This document shows, piece by piece, positions 24,997-34,160 of a stretch of 64,000 bases of DNA. The stretch's first letter is position 1. Each line of letters starts with the position of its first letter. Source of the DNA: SIG603 sp963589785 (GTDB lineage: Bacteria; Bacillota; Clostridia; Oscillospirales; Acutalibacteraceae); contig CAVAMJ010000012.1 in NCBI GenBank assembly GCA_963589785.1, forward strand, positions 15,571 through 79,570, written 5' to 3'. The translations under genes and the position numbers were made by a program. The notes beneath the pieces were generated by a model. That model was not told the DNA's origin. It searched no databases and saw nothing but the letters and a program-made list of their open reading frames with translations.

Positions 24997-26463
24997 TTAG
25001 TTATCTGCTCTGTTGTAACCGTTCTTCATATGCTTACTGCACTCGAGTGTAAGCTTTGTGAGAGTATCGGTTGTCTGAGCCTTAGCCATATCGGCAATTC
25101 TCTCGTTTGCCTTTTCAAGTCCTGAGAAATCGCCCGACTCGATAGCTGCCTTGTCGCTCTCGACAAGAATCTGTCTGCCCTTTGTGAGCACACCTTCCTG
25201 GTATCTCTCGATGATCTGAACGCATGAACCGAAGTGAGCGTCTGCCATAACACCGATGAGTCTTGAGCCCCAGTAGAAATTCTCTGTGGAAACATCAAGC
25301 TTGACATCGCTGAGATATTTAGGCATCTTGGAGACATTTGTGTAAAGCGGAATTGCCGCATTGAATGCGTTTGAGCCAAACATAATCCACTCGACACCCT
25401 TAATTTCATCGGGAACGTCACTTCTTATCTGGCAGATAGATGTGACGCCTGTGCGGCTGATACCGATTGAACGGTAAACGCCTCTCTTGCCTGTATCCTG
25501 TGCGGAATACGGGTTGTAAGGTGTTCCCTGATAGTAGGAAGAAACAATATACTTAACGTCCTCGACAGTTACCTTTTTGTCAGGCTTGAGTGACCATGGA
25601 ATATTGTCGCTCTCAGGCTTAAATTCTGCGTCCTCACCGTCCCACTTGTGAGAGAATGGAGTGAGGTATCTGCCCATAAACCATGCACGAGGAGTGTTGT
25701 AGCAATGGTCTGCATCTCTTCTTGAGCCGAAGCAGTAGCGAGGATTGAACGGCTCGCCCTCTTTATTCAAGTCGAGATGATTTTTCTCGATGAACTCCTT
25801 GAGGTCGGCAGAACACATATATTCCTTCTTTTCGCCATAAGCATCGTCAAAGTCAAAATAATCCATACCGAACTGGTTCGGAGCGAGAACAACCTCATCG
25901 TCCTTAACTCTTCTTGCAATCCAGTGATGACCGCCGATAGTCTCGAGCCACCAAATCTCGTTCTCATCATTGAATGCAATTCCGTTTGACTCATATGTGC
26001 CGTAAGTCTCGAGAAGATAAGCAAGGCGCTCAACTCCCTCTCTCGCGGAATGAATGTACGGAAGTACGAGAACAACTATGTCCTCCTCGCCGATGCCGCC
26101 GGGGATATCTTTCTCTCTTCGAGACTTAGCCTTCTGATACTCAACCATAGGATCTGCCGCCAAAACTCTTGGGTTCGAGGTGATAGTCTCCGTGGCTGTC
26201 ATACCGACATTAGCGGCATTGATTCCGGTAGCCGCCCAAATGCCGTCCTTGTTTGATACGCTCGGGCAAGAGGTGTATCTCATAGGATTATCAGGCAAAT
26301 CAATCTCAACATGAGAAATAACCGACTTATATTTTCTTGGCTGTTTATCTGGATTTACGACTATGATTTTCTTCTCGTCAAAAAATCCGTCATCTGTTCT
26401 TGAAATCATTGTCGAATTATCGTTACTTGCCTTTTTACCGACAAGTATTGTAGTGCATGGCAT
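24997..26463 (-). CDS. C69 family dipeptidase
   Basis: A 488-residue Ntn-hydrolase of the PepD/C69 family that hydrolyses dipeptides. The N-terminal nucleophile is Cys3 in MPCTTILVGKKAS, exposed after removal of the first residues. TMISRTDDG and NPRVLAADP...EYQ follow the family. ESNGIAFNDENEIWWLETIGG and VVLAPNQFGMD are further conserved parts. No signal peptide is seen, so it is likely cytoplasmic. It is a monocistronic gene with its own promoter at 26500-26527. Confidence 0.88.
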   Translation of the reverse strand: MPCTTILVGKKASNDNSTMISRTDDGFFDEKKIIVVNPDKQPRKYKSVISHVEIDLPDNPMRYTSCPSVSNKDGIWAATGINAANVGMTATETITSNPRVLAADPMVEYQKAKSRREKDIPGGIGEEDIVVLVLPYIHSAREGVERLAYLLETYGTYESNGIAFNDENEIWWLETIGGHHWIARRVKDDEVVLAPNQFGMDYFDFDDAYGEKKEYMCSADLKEFIEKNHLDLNKEGEPFNPRYCFGSRRDADHCYNTPRAWFMGRYLTPFSHKWDGEDAEFKPESDNIPWSLKPDKKVTVEDVKYIVSSYYQGTPYNPYSAQDTGKRGVYRSIGISRTGVTSICQIRSDVPDEIKGVEWIMFGSNAFNAAIPLYTNVSKMPKYLSDVKLDVSTENFYWGSRLIGVMADAHFGSCVQIIERYQEGVLTKGRQILVESDKAAIESGDFSGLEKANERIADMAKAQTTDTLTKLTLECSKHMKNGYNRADN

Positions 26464-26499
26464 AAAAACACTCCTTATCTTTTCCTAAAATATATTTTT

Positions 26500-26527
26500 A
26501 TTCTATCAGAAATATCGGTTTTTTCAA
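26500..26527 (-). promoter_or_regulatory. Promoter of the C69 dipeptidase gene
   Basis: Read leftwards: TTGAAA (26527-26522), 16-base spacer, TAGAAT (26505-26500). Confidence 0.65.
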
Positions 26528-26552
26528 CACTTTTTTGTTCTTAAAGCCAATA

Positions 26553-27578
26553 TCACTTCATGATAAGCTCCTTGTCGCTCGGAAGCTCAAACGGTACATT
26601 TTTCGGCTCACTCAAATAGTAATAGGCACAAGAAGTATAATCGTCATATCTTGGTCCCGTCCAGCCGAGGTTATCTATGACCATTTTGAAATCCTTGTCA
26701 AAATAAATCGGATCCTTAACATGGAAACGATAAAGCAAAAATCTTTTCTGATGATTGTACATTTCCTTTGTGTCACCGATTATTGCGAACAATCCCGCAT
26801 ACAAGCCGCTGAAAGTCTGGTATTTATTGAGGTAAATATCGTTTCCGAATGCATATGAGCCGCAGAAATAATCCTCCGTGCCCGTATAATTCATAGTAGG
26901 ATATTCGTCACCGTCAATATAAGCCTTTGCCTCGCCCTCTACCCAGCATGTGTTGTGACCGTTCATTCCGCTTGCAAGAGTTACTCCGACAAACTGTCCC
27001 TTGCCCTTCACGCCGTCCAATATCGTGTATGATCTGCCCTTTTGGACGGGGTGCTCCTGGCGGTAAGCGGCATGAAAATAGCCTATGTCGTCACCGATTT
27101 CACCGTGCCAGCCGCTTATCATATAATATAGAGTTTCTGGCTTATCGGAGCGGTTCTCCATTGTGATTTTGCAGTGCTTCTTAAACGGCATCTCGAAATA
27201 GCTGTTAAAGCCTCTGCCGGGGGCAACGAGCATCACAGCGGAATTTAAAACGGGATAATTGCCGTCTCTGTCCTCGAAATTCTCATCATAAGCACATCCG
27301 AAAAATGCCGAAAGCGGTGCTTCAACGCTAGGAAAAGCTTCATTATCCCAGTAAATTCTTAAAATAAACGAATGTCCGACATAACCCGTGAACCACATAT
27401 GAGTTATCATTCCGGGGCCGTCCGTATCGCAAAGTGTTAGCGTTTCATTCGGCTTTATGTCATAGCAAGGACTTAGCTTTTCGCAGTCCTTACCTCTTGT
27501 TCCGCCTGACTTAGTGCCTGTCGGATTTTCTGCGGAAAAACCGAAAACCTTTCTGTTTCTCATTTTATAAAGCTCCAT
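26553..27578 (-). CDS. DUF2961/GH172-like protein
   Basis: A 341-residue protein of the DUF2961 family, now glycoside hydrolase family 172, whose known members act on fructofuranose or arabinofuranose linkages. It shows SAENPTGTKSGG, TDGPGMITHMWFT, PSVEAPLSAFFGCAYDENF, and NYTGTEDYFCGSYAFG with a Glu suited to catalysis. The lack of a signal peptide implies an intracellular role on imported oligosaccharides. It is monocistronic, with GGAGG before its ATG and a clear promoter. Confidence 0.82.
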   Translation of the reverse strand: MELYKMRNRKVFGFSAENPTGTKSGGTRGKDCEKLSPCYDIKPNETLTLCDTDGPGMITHMWFTGYVGHSFILRIYWDNEAFPSVEAPLSAFFGCAYDENFEDRDGNYPVLNSAVMLVAPGRGFNSYFEMPFKKHCKITMENRSDKPETLYYMISGWHGEIGDDIGYFHAAYRQEHPVQKGRSYTILDGVKGKGQFVGVTLASGMNGHNTCWVEGEAKAYIDGDEYPTMNYTGTEDYFCGSYAFGNDIYLNKYQTFSGLYAGLFAIIGDTKEMYNHQKRFLLYRFHVKDPIYFDKDFKMVIDNLGWTGPRYDDYTSCAYYYLSEPKNVPFELPSDKELIMK

Positions 27579-27628
27579 AAGAACCTCCGTAACAAAAGAA
27601 TTTTGCCGTTAATTTGTCCTTTTGTTCA

Positions 27629-27657
27629 ATTGTATCATCAGAAATACTCTCGTTCAA
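27629..27657 (-). promoter_or_regulatory. Promoter of the GH172-like gene
   Basis: Read leftwards: TTGAAC (27657-27652), 17-base spacer, TACAAT (27634-27629). Confidence 0.7.
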
Positions 27658-27670
27658 TACAAAAAGAAAA

Positions 27671-27695
27671 AACAGCGTGAAAAACTCACGCTGTT
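27671..27695 (-). terminator. Terminator of the ligA-galK-FKBP operon
   Basis: AACAGCGTGA (27671-27680) and TCACGCTGTT (27686-27695) with a 5-base loop; read leftwards it is followed by TTTTTTCTTTTT. Confidence 0.85.
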
Positions 27696-27706
27696 CAAAT
27701 TCAAAA

Positions 27707-28132
27707 TCAAACTACCTCAACAAGCTCAATCTTGAAGTTCAATTCCTTGCCGGCCATTTCGTGGTTAGCATCGAATGTGATTGTAGTCTCGTCCTTTGCG
27801 GCAACGCAAACAGGGAACTGCTGGCCCTCTGCTGTTGCAAGATAAAGTCTGTCACCGACATTAAGCGACTCGCTTCCCGGCAACTCTGCCTGAGGAACAG
27901 TGAAAATTGCCTCTGGATTAGCCTCGCCGTAAGCCTCCTCCGGCATGAGGTGGATATCGATAATCTGACCTACCTCCATGTCCTCAACTGCCTTATCGAA
28001 GCCTTTAATCATCATTCCTGCGCCGCAAACGAACTCGAGCGGAGTTCCTCTGTCGTAGGAAGAATCGAATTTTGTTCCGTCGTTGAAAGTTCCTGTGTAG
28101 TGAACTCTACATGTTTTGTTAAGGTTGCTCAT
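27707..28132 (-). CDS. FKBP-type peptidyl-prolyl isomerase, SlyD type
   Basis: A 141-residue FKBP. CRVHYTGTFNDGTKFDSS, the active-site region MMIKGFDKAVEDMEVGQ and an inserted-in-flap (IF) chaperone domain (about residues 70-120, EEAYGEANPEAIFTVPQAEL) identify the SlyD subfamily. The His-rich metal-binding tail of E. coli SlyD is absent. It assists proline isomerisation in folding. It lies 17 bases downstream of galK and shares its operon. Confidence 0.88.
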   Translation of the reverse strand: MSNLNKTCRVHYTGTFNDGTKFDSSYDRGTPLEFVCGAGMMIKGFDKAVEDMEVGQIIDIHLMPEEAYGEANPEAIFTVPQAELPGSESLNVGDRLYLATAEGQQFPVCVAAKDETTITFDANHEMAGKELNFKIELVEVV

Positions 28133-28149
28133 TTAAGTTTCCCTTTCAG

Positions 28150-29394
28150 TTATAAAGTTATTTTAGTACCGCCTGCCGTGCGAATATTGAGAACATAGCA
28201 TGTTCCCTCGCCGAAAACGGATTCAATCATGGTTTTATATTCATCAAGCAAATCATCGGGTACATAAGCCTGAATTGTGCCCGCAAATCCGCCGCCGTGA
28301 ACACGGTAAGCGCCTCTGTCCTTAAGCACTCTTTCAGTGAGAGCCAAAGCGAGAGTCAGTCCCTGGTGGCTCGGGTCACTCGATGCGAAAACATTCTGCA
28401 GCTTCATAAGAGAAGAATTGCCCGACTCCTTGACAAGCGCTCTGAATGCATCAAAGTCATTTTCTTTAAGCTTCTCTGCCTCGTCCTTAGCACGGCGGTT
28501 CTCATCAAAGAAATGAACAGCACGAAGAACAGCTCTGTCTCCGAGCTTCTCACGAAGTGCGGGAATGCTCTTGTAGAACTCATTCTCATCTACTTCACGA
28601 AGAACGCTCTTTCCGAAAAATTCAGCAACGGACTTCATTTCTATCGGAACTGCGGCATATTCGTTTGTTAGGTCTGCGTGACTTCCTCTTGTGTCAACAA
28701 TGCAAAGCTTGTGACCGTAGTCAGCGAGGTTAAATTCGATCTTCTCGAGAACAGGCTTTTGAGGATCGTTAAAATCAATTGCGGTAAATCCGCCTACACT
28801 TGAAGCGGTCTGATCCATAAGTCCTGACGGCTTGCCGAAGAAAACATTCTCTGCGTACTGAGCAATCTGCGCTACCGTTACGGGATCGATTTTATCGTCA
28901 TTGTAGAAATGATTGATTATAGTGACAACCAATACCTCGAATGCCGCCGAGCTTGAAAGACCTGAGCCCTTGAGGACATTCGATGTTGTGTAGCAGTCAA
29001 ATCCGCCGACATTGTAGCCAAGCTCAGTTACTCTTGCGGCAATACCACGGATGAGCGAAGCCGACTTCTCTCGCTCCATGCTTTTCGGCTCAAGAACGGA
29101 AATATCAATTTCATCAAACTTTGTGTACTCGTGCGACTTCAAACGAATCATGCTGTCATCACGCTTTTTAGCCGCAGCAATGATGTCGAGATTAACTGCC
29201 GCCGCCAAAACTCTGCCGTGCTGGTGGTCAGTGTGGTTTCCGCCGATTTCGGTTCTGCCCGGGGCTGAAAAATACTCGATGCCCTCATCGCTTTCTAAAG
29301 AAAAGTAACTTTTGAAGTTCTCAGCAAGAAAAGCGTATCTCTCACGCTGTGCTTCTTCGTTGTCCGCATAAACGGATTTGAATTCAGAAATCAT
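28150..29394 (-). CDS. galK: Galactokinase
   Basis: Phosphorylates galactose to galactose-1-phosphate. The 414-residue GHMP kinase carries the galactokinase signature GRTEIGGNHTDHQHG near residue 46 (canonical GRxNLIGEHTDY with variant residues), the ATP motif LKGSGLSSSAAFEVL and the third motif RVHGGGFAGTIQAYVP. The Asn-Leu-Ile to Thr-Glu-Ile change at the first motif is common in clostridial members. The ATG overlaps the ligA stop (ATGA), so translation is coupled. Confidence 0.9.
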   Translation of the reverse strand: MISEFKSVYADNEEAQRERYAFLAENFKSYFSLESDEGIEYFSAPGRTEIGGNHTDHQHGRVLAAAVNLDIIAAAKKRDDSMIRLKSHEYTKFDEIDISVLEPKSMEREKSASLIRGIAARVTELGYNVGGFDCYTTSNVLKGSGLSSSAAFEVLVVTIINHFYNDDKIDPVTVAQIAQYAENVFFGKPSGLMDQTASSVGGFTAIDFNDPQKPVLEKIEFNLADYGHKLCIVDTRGSHADLTNEYAAVPIEMKSVAEFFGKSVLREVDENEFYKSIPALREKLGDRAVLRAVHFFDENRRAKDEAEKLKENDFDAFRALVKESGNSSLMKLQNVFASSDPSHQGLTLALALTERVLKDRGAYRVHGGGFAGTIQAYVPDDLLDEYKTMIESVFGEGTCYVLNIRTAGGTKITL

Positions 29395-31409
29395 AGTTTT
29401 CCTCCGTTTTTGATTAAATTAAAAAGTCCGTCCTCATCTATAACAGGTATACCGAGTGACTGAGCCTTAGTTAACTTAGTGCCTGCCGCCTCGCCCGCTA
29501 CAAGGTAGCTCGTTTTTTTGGAGACAGATCCGGTCGCCTTGCCGCCGTTCTTCTCGATAAGCTCGCTTGCTTCCTTTCTGCCGAGGGTAGGAAGCGTTCC
29601 CGTTACGACAATGGTAAGTCCCGCTAAAGCATCTGAAGCATCTTCATCTTGCGGCATGGTCATATTAACACCGTCCGCTTTAAGTCTTAGAATAATTTCT
29701 TTGTTGTGCTCGTTCGAGAAAAATTCGACTATGCATTTTGCCGTTGTCTCACCGATATCGTTGATTGCGGTAAGCTTTTCCTCGTCAGCTTCAAGCAATT
29801 CATCAATGCTCGAAAAATTCTTCATGAGCTCTCTCGAGGTTGAAAGTCCGACATTTCTTATTCCAAGCGCCGCCAAAAGCCTTGTCGGCTCGTTTGCTTT
29901 TGAAGCTTCAATTGCGGCAAGAATTTTGTCGGTGTTCTTCTCTTTGCCAATAAGCTTTTTCTCGATTAATTCCTCACGGCGATTTTTAAGCTCATAAATA
30001 TCGGCATAGCTCTCAAGAAATCCCTCTTTAATGAGGGTGTCGGTTATGGTCTCACCAAGACCGACAATATTCATACAGTTGACCGAAGAAAAGTAAGCTA
30101 TCGTTCGTGAAAGCTGTGCGTGGCAAGATGGATTGACGCATCTTATGTCAGCGGTATCTTCCTCTCGAATAAGCGGCTCACCGCAAACAGGACAAACAGT
30201 CGGCGCAGTGAAAACCTCGCTCGGCTCACTTACACAGCCGTTAAGCTTTGGAATAATCTCACCAGACTTAAAAAGCTTGTAGCTTCCGCCTATACCAACC
30301 TTCATCTCGTTTATGTAGTCTTGATTATGAAGAGTTGCTCTCGAGACAAATGTACCGCATAGTCTTGCGGGGCCACCTGTTTCCTTGTCGTGGAAAATTC
30401 CCGTAAAGGTAAGCTTTCCGGTTCTTCCGACATCGACGAGAATTTCGTCTATCACTACCTCGCGTTCCTCAGGAGGATACTTATAAGCAATGTGTCCGCT
30501 TGAATACTTAGCGCCGCTCGGAAAATCGTTTCGATAAGCTATTTGGTCTATCTTGACGACCGCACCGTCAATATCAAACGGCAGTTCACTTCTCATCTCG
30601 CCGATTTCATCGATTGCCGATAAAATCTCCTCGAGCGTACCACACTTTTTGTGATAGACTGTTTTCACGCCAAGCGCCGTCAGCTTATCAAGAGAATCGC
30701 AGTGACTTGCCATAAGCTCAGACGGGCCGTCCTGAACATTGAAGACAAACATATTAAGCCCACGCTCGCGGGTGACTGTCGGGTCGAGCTGTCTTAAAGT
30801 GCCAGCCGCAAGATTTCTGGGATTTGCGGCCAGCTTTTTGCCGTTCTCCTCCTGAATCTTGTTGTATCTGTCGAAGCTCTCGTGAGTCATATAGACCTCG
30901 CCTCTAAGCTCGAGGTACTCGCAGTCATAGTCGATTTCCGTTTTTACATCGGGCAAGGTGAGCGCATTCGCAAGGGTGTCCTCGCCTATGTAGCCGTCAC
31001 CTCTTGTTTCTGCCATATAAAGTGAAAGCTTACCGTCAGTCTTTCTGTATCGAAGTGACATGCTAAGACCGTCTATTTTCTGCTCGACAGAGAAAACGGC
31101 ATCTGAGTGCACTGCTTTAACCTTTTCGTACCAAGCGGCAACTTCCTCTTTGGCAAACACATCTTCGATTGAAAGCATGGGTACATTATGAGTAATCTTT
31201 ACTCCAGCCTCACGCTTAGCCGTACCGCCGACCTTTTGAGACGGAGAATTCTCGTCCACCCACTCGGGGTGCTCACGCTCTGCCGATTTTAATGACTGCA
31301 TTAGCTTATCATACTCAAAATCGGATATTTCCGGCTCGTCCATATTATAGTACCTGTTCATGTGGTACTCAATTTGAGCTTTTAACGCTTTGTATTCTTC
31401 GTAACTCAT
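29391..31409 (-). CDS. ligA: NAD-dependent DNA ligase
   Basis: Seals nicks in DNA during replication and repair. The 672-residue product has every LigA part: domain Ia (residues 1-70, including YYNMDEPEISDFEYDKLM), the adenylated lysine Lys111 in EQKIDGLSM, the OB fold, a zinc finger (CPVCGEPL...CVNPSCHAQ), helix-hairpin-helix repeats and a C-terminal BRCT domain (about 595-672, GLTIVVTGTLPTLGRKEASE). The full length and intact motifs suggest it is the essential housekeeping copy. It is followed by galK with an ATGA overlap. Confidence 0.96.
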   Translation of the reverse strand: MSYEEYKALKAQIEYHMNRYYNMDEPEISDFEYDKLMQSLKSAEREHPEWVDENSPSQKVGGTAKREAGVKITHNVPMLSIEDVFAKEEVAAWYEKVKAVHSDAVFSVEQKIDGLSMSLRYRKTDGKLSLYMAETRGDGYIGEDTLANALTLPDVKTEIDYDCEYLELRGEVYMTHESFDRYNKIQEENGKKLAANPRNLAAGTLRQLDPTVTRERGLNMFVFNVQDGPSELMASHCDSLDKLTALGVKTVYHKKCGTLEEILSAIDEIGEMRSELPFDIDGAVVKIDQIAYRNDFPSGAKYSSGHIAYKYPPEEREVVIDEILVDVGRTGKLTFTGIFHDKETGGPARLCGTFVSRATLHNQDYINEMKVGIGGSYKLFKSGEIIPKLNGCVSEPSEVFTAPTVCPVCGEPLIREEDTADIRCVNPSCHAQLSRTIAYFSSVNCMNIVGLGETITDTLIKEGFLESYADIYELKNRREELIEKKLIGKEKNTDKILAAIEASKANEPTRLLAALGIRNVGLSTSRELMKNFSSIDELLEADEEKLTAINDIGETTAKCIVEFFSNEHNKEIILRLKADGVNMTMPQDEDASDALAGLTIVVTGTLPTLGRKEASELIEKNGGKATGSVSKKTSYLVAGEAAGTKLTKAQSLGIPVIDEDGLFNLIKNGGKL

Positions 31410-31454
31410 CGATTTTCCTTTATGTTTGGATAATTATTGGAAATAATATTTAAA

Positions 31455-31487
31455 AATCAGCAAGCAAAACCTGTCCGCTTGCTGATT
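31455..31487 (-). terminator. Terminator of the galE-maf operon
   Basis: AATCAGCAAGC (31455-31465) and GCTTGCTGATT (31477-31487); read leftwards it ends in TTTTTAAATATT. Confidence 0.82.
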
Positions 31488-31491
31488 CTTT

Positions 31492-32049
31492 TTACTCAAA
31501 TTCTTTAAGTGACCTCACTACCGATGCAATCGGAAGTCCGACAATGTTAAAATAATCGCCATTTATCGATTCGACCAAGAGCGAACCCTTGCCCTGAATT
31601 CCATAAGCCCCAGCCTTGTCGCTCGGCTCCCCCGTTGCGATATAGGCGTTTATTTCCTCGTCCGTAAGATCATAGAACTTAACCTCGGATTTCACCGAAT
31701 AATTAAGCGTTTTTCCGTTTCCGATTATGCATACTCCCGTGAAAACATTATGTGTTTTTCCCGAAAGCATTTTGAGCATATCGAAAGCCTCCTTGTCGGA
31801 GTGCGGCTTGCCGAGAATTTTTCCGCCGTAAGCGACTACTGTATCCGCCGCCAGTACAACGCTTTCTTCATCAACAATCTTTTCGACTGCCTGAGCCTTT
31901 CTCTTTGACAAAAGCTCAACCGCCTCATTCGGAAGAAGAGACTCAGAAAAGCTCTCGTCAACATCGGAAACAATCACCTCGAAATCAAGATCTGCCAACT
32001 TCATCAGTTCTTTTCTTCTCGGCGAGGACGAAGCCAAAACAAGCTTCAT
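31492..32049 (-). CDS. maf: Maf family nucleotide pyrophosphatase
   Basis: A 185-residue Maf/HAM1-fold pyrophosphatase that hydrolyses non-canonical or modified nucleoside triphosphates. LVLASSSPRRKELM at the start, ADTVVAYGGKILGKP in the middle and GAYGIQGKGSLLVESINGDY match the family. The ATG at 32049 lies one base after the galE stop; the longer frame from a GTG within galE is less likely. Translation is probably coupled to galE. Confidence 0.9.
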   Translation of the reverse strand: MKLVLASSSPRRKELMKLADLDFEVIVSDVDESFSESLLPNEAVELLSKRKAQAVEKIVDEESVVLAADTVVAYGGKILGKPHSDKEAFDMLKMLSGKTHNVFTGVCIIGNGKTLNYSVKSEVKFYDLTDEEINAYIATGEPSDKAGAYGIQGKGSLLVESINGDYFNIVGLPIASVVRSLKEFE

Positions 32050-32050
32050 C

Positions 32051-33067
32051 TTATTCACCGTAGCCGTCCGGATTCTGTGTCTGCCATCTCATGGAGTCAG
32101 CGCACATATCGTCGAGGGTCTTCTCTGCCTTCCAGCCAAGCTCGTTGTAAGCCTTGGAAGCGTCTGCATAGCACTCTGCGATGTCGCCCGGTCTTCTGTC
32201 TGTGATGACATAAGGAATCTCTCTGCCGACAGCCTTTGAGTAGGATGCGATAACATCGAGAACAGAATATCCGATACCTGTACCGAGGTTGTAAACCTGA
32301 CGGCCGCAGTTACCCTCCTCAAACTTCTTGAGAGCGGCTACATGACCCTCTGCGAGGTCCATAACATGAATGTAATCTCTTACGCCTGTGCCGTCCTTTG
32401 TCGGATAGTCGTTGCCGAAAACATTGACATGGTCACGCTTGCCGACAGCAACCTGAGCGATGTAAGGAGTGAGGTTGTTCGGAATACCCTTAGGGTCCTC
32501 ACCGATAAGTCCTGACTCGTGTGCTCCGACAGGGTTGAAGTATCTCAAAAGGATAGGATTGAATTCCTTGTTTGCGAAAGCATAGTCTGTGAGGATACGC
32601 TCGATGAAAAGCTTAGTTGTTCCGTATGGGTTAGTTGTAGAAAGTGGGAAATCCTCCTTAATCGGAACGGAAGCAGGATCACCGTAAACCGTTGCGCTTG
32701 AAGAGAAGATGATATTGTTGCAGCCAAACTCTCTCATAACCTTGATGAGTGTGAAGGTTGAACCGAGGTTGTTCTCGTAGTACTCGAGCGGCTTTGCAAC
32801 GGACTCGCCGACAGCCTTAAGACCTGCAAAGTGAATAACTGCATCGATCTTGTTCTCTGTGAAAATCTTTCTGAGAGCCTCTTCATCACGGACATCATCC
32901 TTGTAGAAAGCAATTTCAGTGCCTGTGATTTTCTCAACTCTCTTAACAGCCTCTTCCTTGCTGTTGTAAAGGTTATCCACGATAATCGGTGTGTGACCCT
33001 TCTGAATTAAGCTGATGCATGTGTGCGTGCCAATGTATCCGGCACCGCCTGTAACTAAAACGTTCAT
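32051..33067 (-). CDS. galE: UDP-glucose 4-epimerase
   Basis: Interconverts UDP-galactose and UDP-glucose in the Leloir pathway. The 338-residue SDR protein has the NAD motif TGGAGYIGTH (residues 6-15), FSSSATVYG with the catalytic Ser/Thr, YGTTK with the Tyr and Lys, and substrate parts NLGTGIGYSVLDV. It is full length and follows a good ribosome binding site (AGGAG). It pairs functionally with galK four kilobases away. Confidence 0.95.
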   Translation of the reverse strand: MNVLVTGGAGYIGTHTCISLIQKGHTPIIVDNLYNSKEEAVKRVEKITGTEIAFYKDDVRDEEALRKIFTENKIDAVIHFAGLKAVGESVAKPLEYYENNLGSTFTLIKVMREFGCNNIIFSSSATVYGDPASVPIKEDFPLSTTNPYGTTKLFIERILTDYAFANKEFNPILLRYFNPVGAHESGLIGEDPKGIPNNLTPYIAQVAVGKRDHVNVFGNDYPTKDGTGVRDYIHVMDLAEGHVAALKKFEEGNCGRQVYNLGTGIGYSVLDVIASYSKAVGREIPYVITDRRPGDIAECYADASKAYNELGWKAEKTLDDMCADSMRWQTQNPDGYGE

Positions 33068-33180
33068 GACATTCTCCTATTCTGTTAGCATTCAAATTTA
33101 AAATATACACATAAAAACTTGGGACTTATTTCCCAGTTGACAAGATTGTAACACAAGTTAATCGATAATTAAAGCTTTTT

Positions 33181-34062
33181 TTAGTTTTTTTCTTTCCACA
33201 TCTTAGGAACTGAGAAACCTCTTCCCTTGACATTTGATACCTCACAAGTGACAATAAATGCTTCTTTATCAAAATCAAGCACCATATTGTAAAGTGATTG
33301 GAGCTTATTTCTCGGAAGAACGCACATCACAGCTTCAGTGGGATTTCCGACAAAACCCGTCTCCATTTTAATCATGGAACAGCCGAGGTCGAGGTCGGCT
33401 AAAATCGCCTCTCTGATTTTTGCATGCTCCGGGGAAATAATCGTGACCTGATTTCTCTTTCCTCCCATAACAAGAACCTTATCGAGCACAAAGGAAAGCG
33501 CCATGGTTAGCAAAATTCCGTAAAGTATCTGCTCGACTGAGGAATAGAAAAGCTGAACAAAAAGAATTATCATATCAACGCAGTTGATGAGAAGTGCAAG
33601 CTTTATTCCCGTTTTCTTGTTTATGACACAGGAGAGCACCTCTATTCCGCCGCTGCTTGCTCCGTTCTTCAGAATAAGTCCGTCGCCCACTCCTATTACT
33701 ATTGCCGCAAATACAAGGGCAAGCATGACATCATCACCGCTATATGAAAAATTAGGTATTTTTCTAAAAATATAAAGAAATGTCGGATATGATACCGTGC
33801 TTACTATTATTCCGAAAGCAAATTCTTTGCCCATGAAGATAAACCCGACTATGAAGAAAACAATATTGACTATATAGGTCAATATTGAAATATCCATGTT
33901 TAAATAGTGTGAGAAGATAAGACCCAAGCCGGTGACTCCGCCCATGATGAAATTCATCGGCAAAATAAAATAGCATACTCCAAGGGCAACCACGGCATTG
34001 CCGAGAATTACCAAAAGTATCCTTCTGAGCTTTTCGGGTGCTTTTTCTTTGATTTTTTTCAT
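33181..34062 (-). CDS. YitT family membrane protein
   Basis: A 293-residue protein with about five transmembrane segments in the first 190 residues (YitT_membrane/DUF161; FIMGGVTGLGLIFSHYLNMD is characteristic). A C-terminal cytoplasmic DUF2179 domain follows (about 205-290, RNQVTIISPEHAKIREAILADLDLG...). These proteins are widespread in Bacillota; their transport substrate is not established. It is monocistronic, between galE and glmM. Confidence 0.88.
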   Translation of the reverse strand: MKKIKEKAPEKLRRILLVILGNAVVALGVCYFILPMNFIMGGVTGLGLIFSHYLNMDISILTYIVNIVFFIVGFIFMGKEFAFGIIVSTVSYPTFLYIFRKIPNFSYSGDDVMLALVFAAIVIGVGDGLILKNGASSGGIEVLSCVINKKTGIKLALLINCVDMIILFVQLFYSSVEQILYGILLTMALSFVLDKVLVMGGKRNQVTIISPEHAKIREAILADLDLGCSMIKMETGFVGNPTEAVMCVLPRNKLQSLYNMVLDFDKEAFIVTCEVSNVKGRGFSVPKMWKEKN

Positions 34063-34123
34063 TACTTTATCACCTTTTTGTTTTAATACTTTATCTTAGC
34101 AAATTGCCCATAAAAAACCGAAT

Positions 34124-34144
34124 GGGCAGTCTTTTCGACTGCCC
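34124..34144 (-). terminator. Terminator of glmM
   Basis: GGGCAGTC (34124-34131) and GACTGCCC (34137-34144) around a 5-base loop, extended by an outer AACC/GGTT pair; read leftwards it ends in a T-run. Confidence 0.8.
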
Positions 34145-34160
34145 TAAATGGTTTATTGAT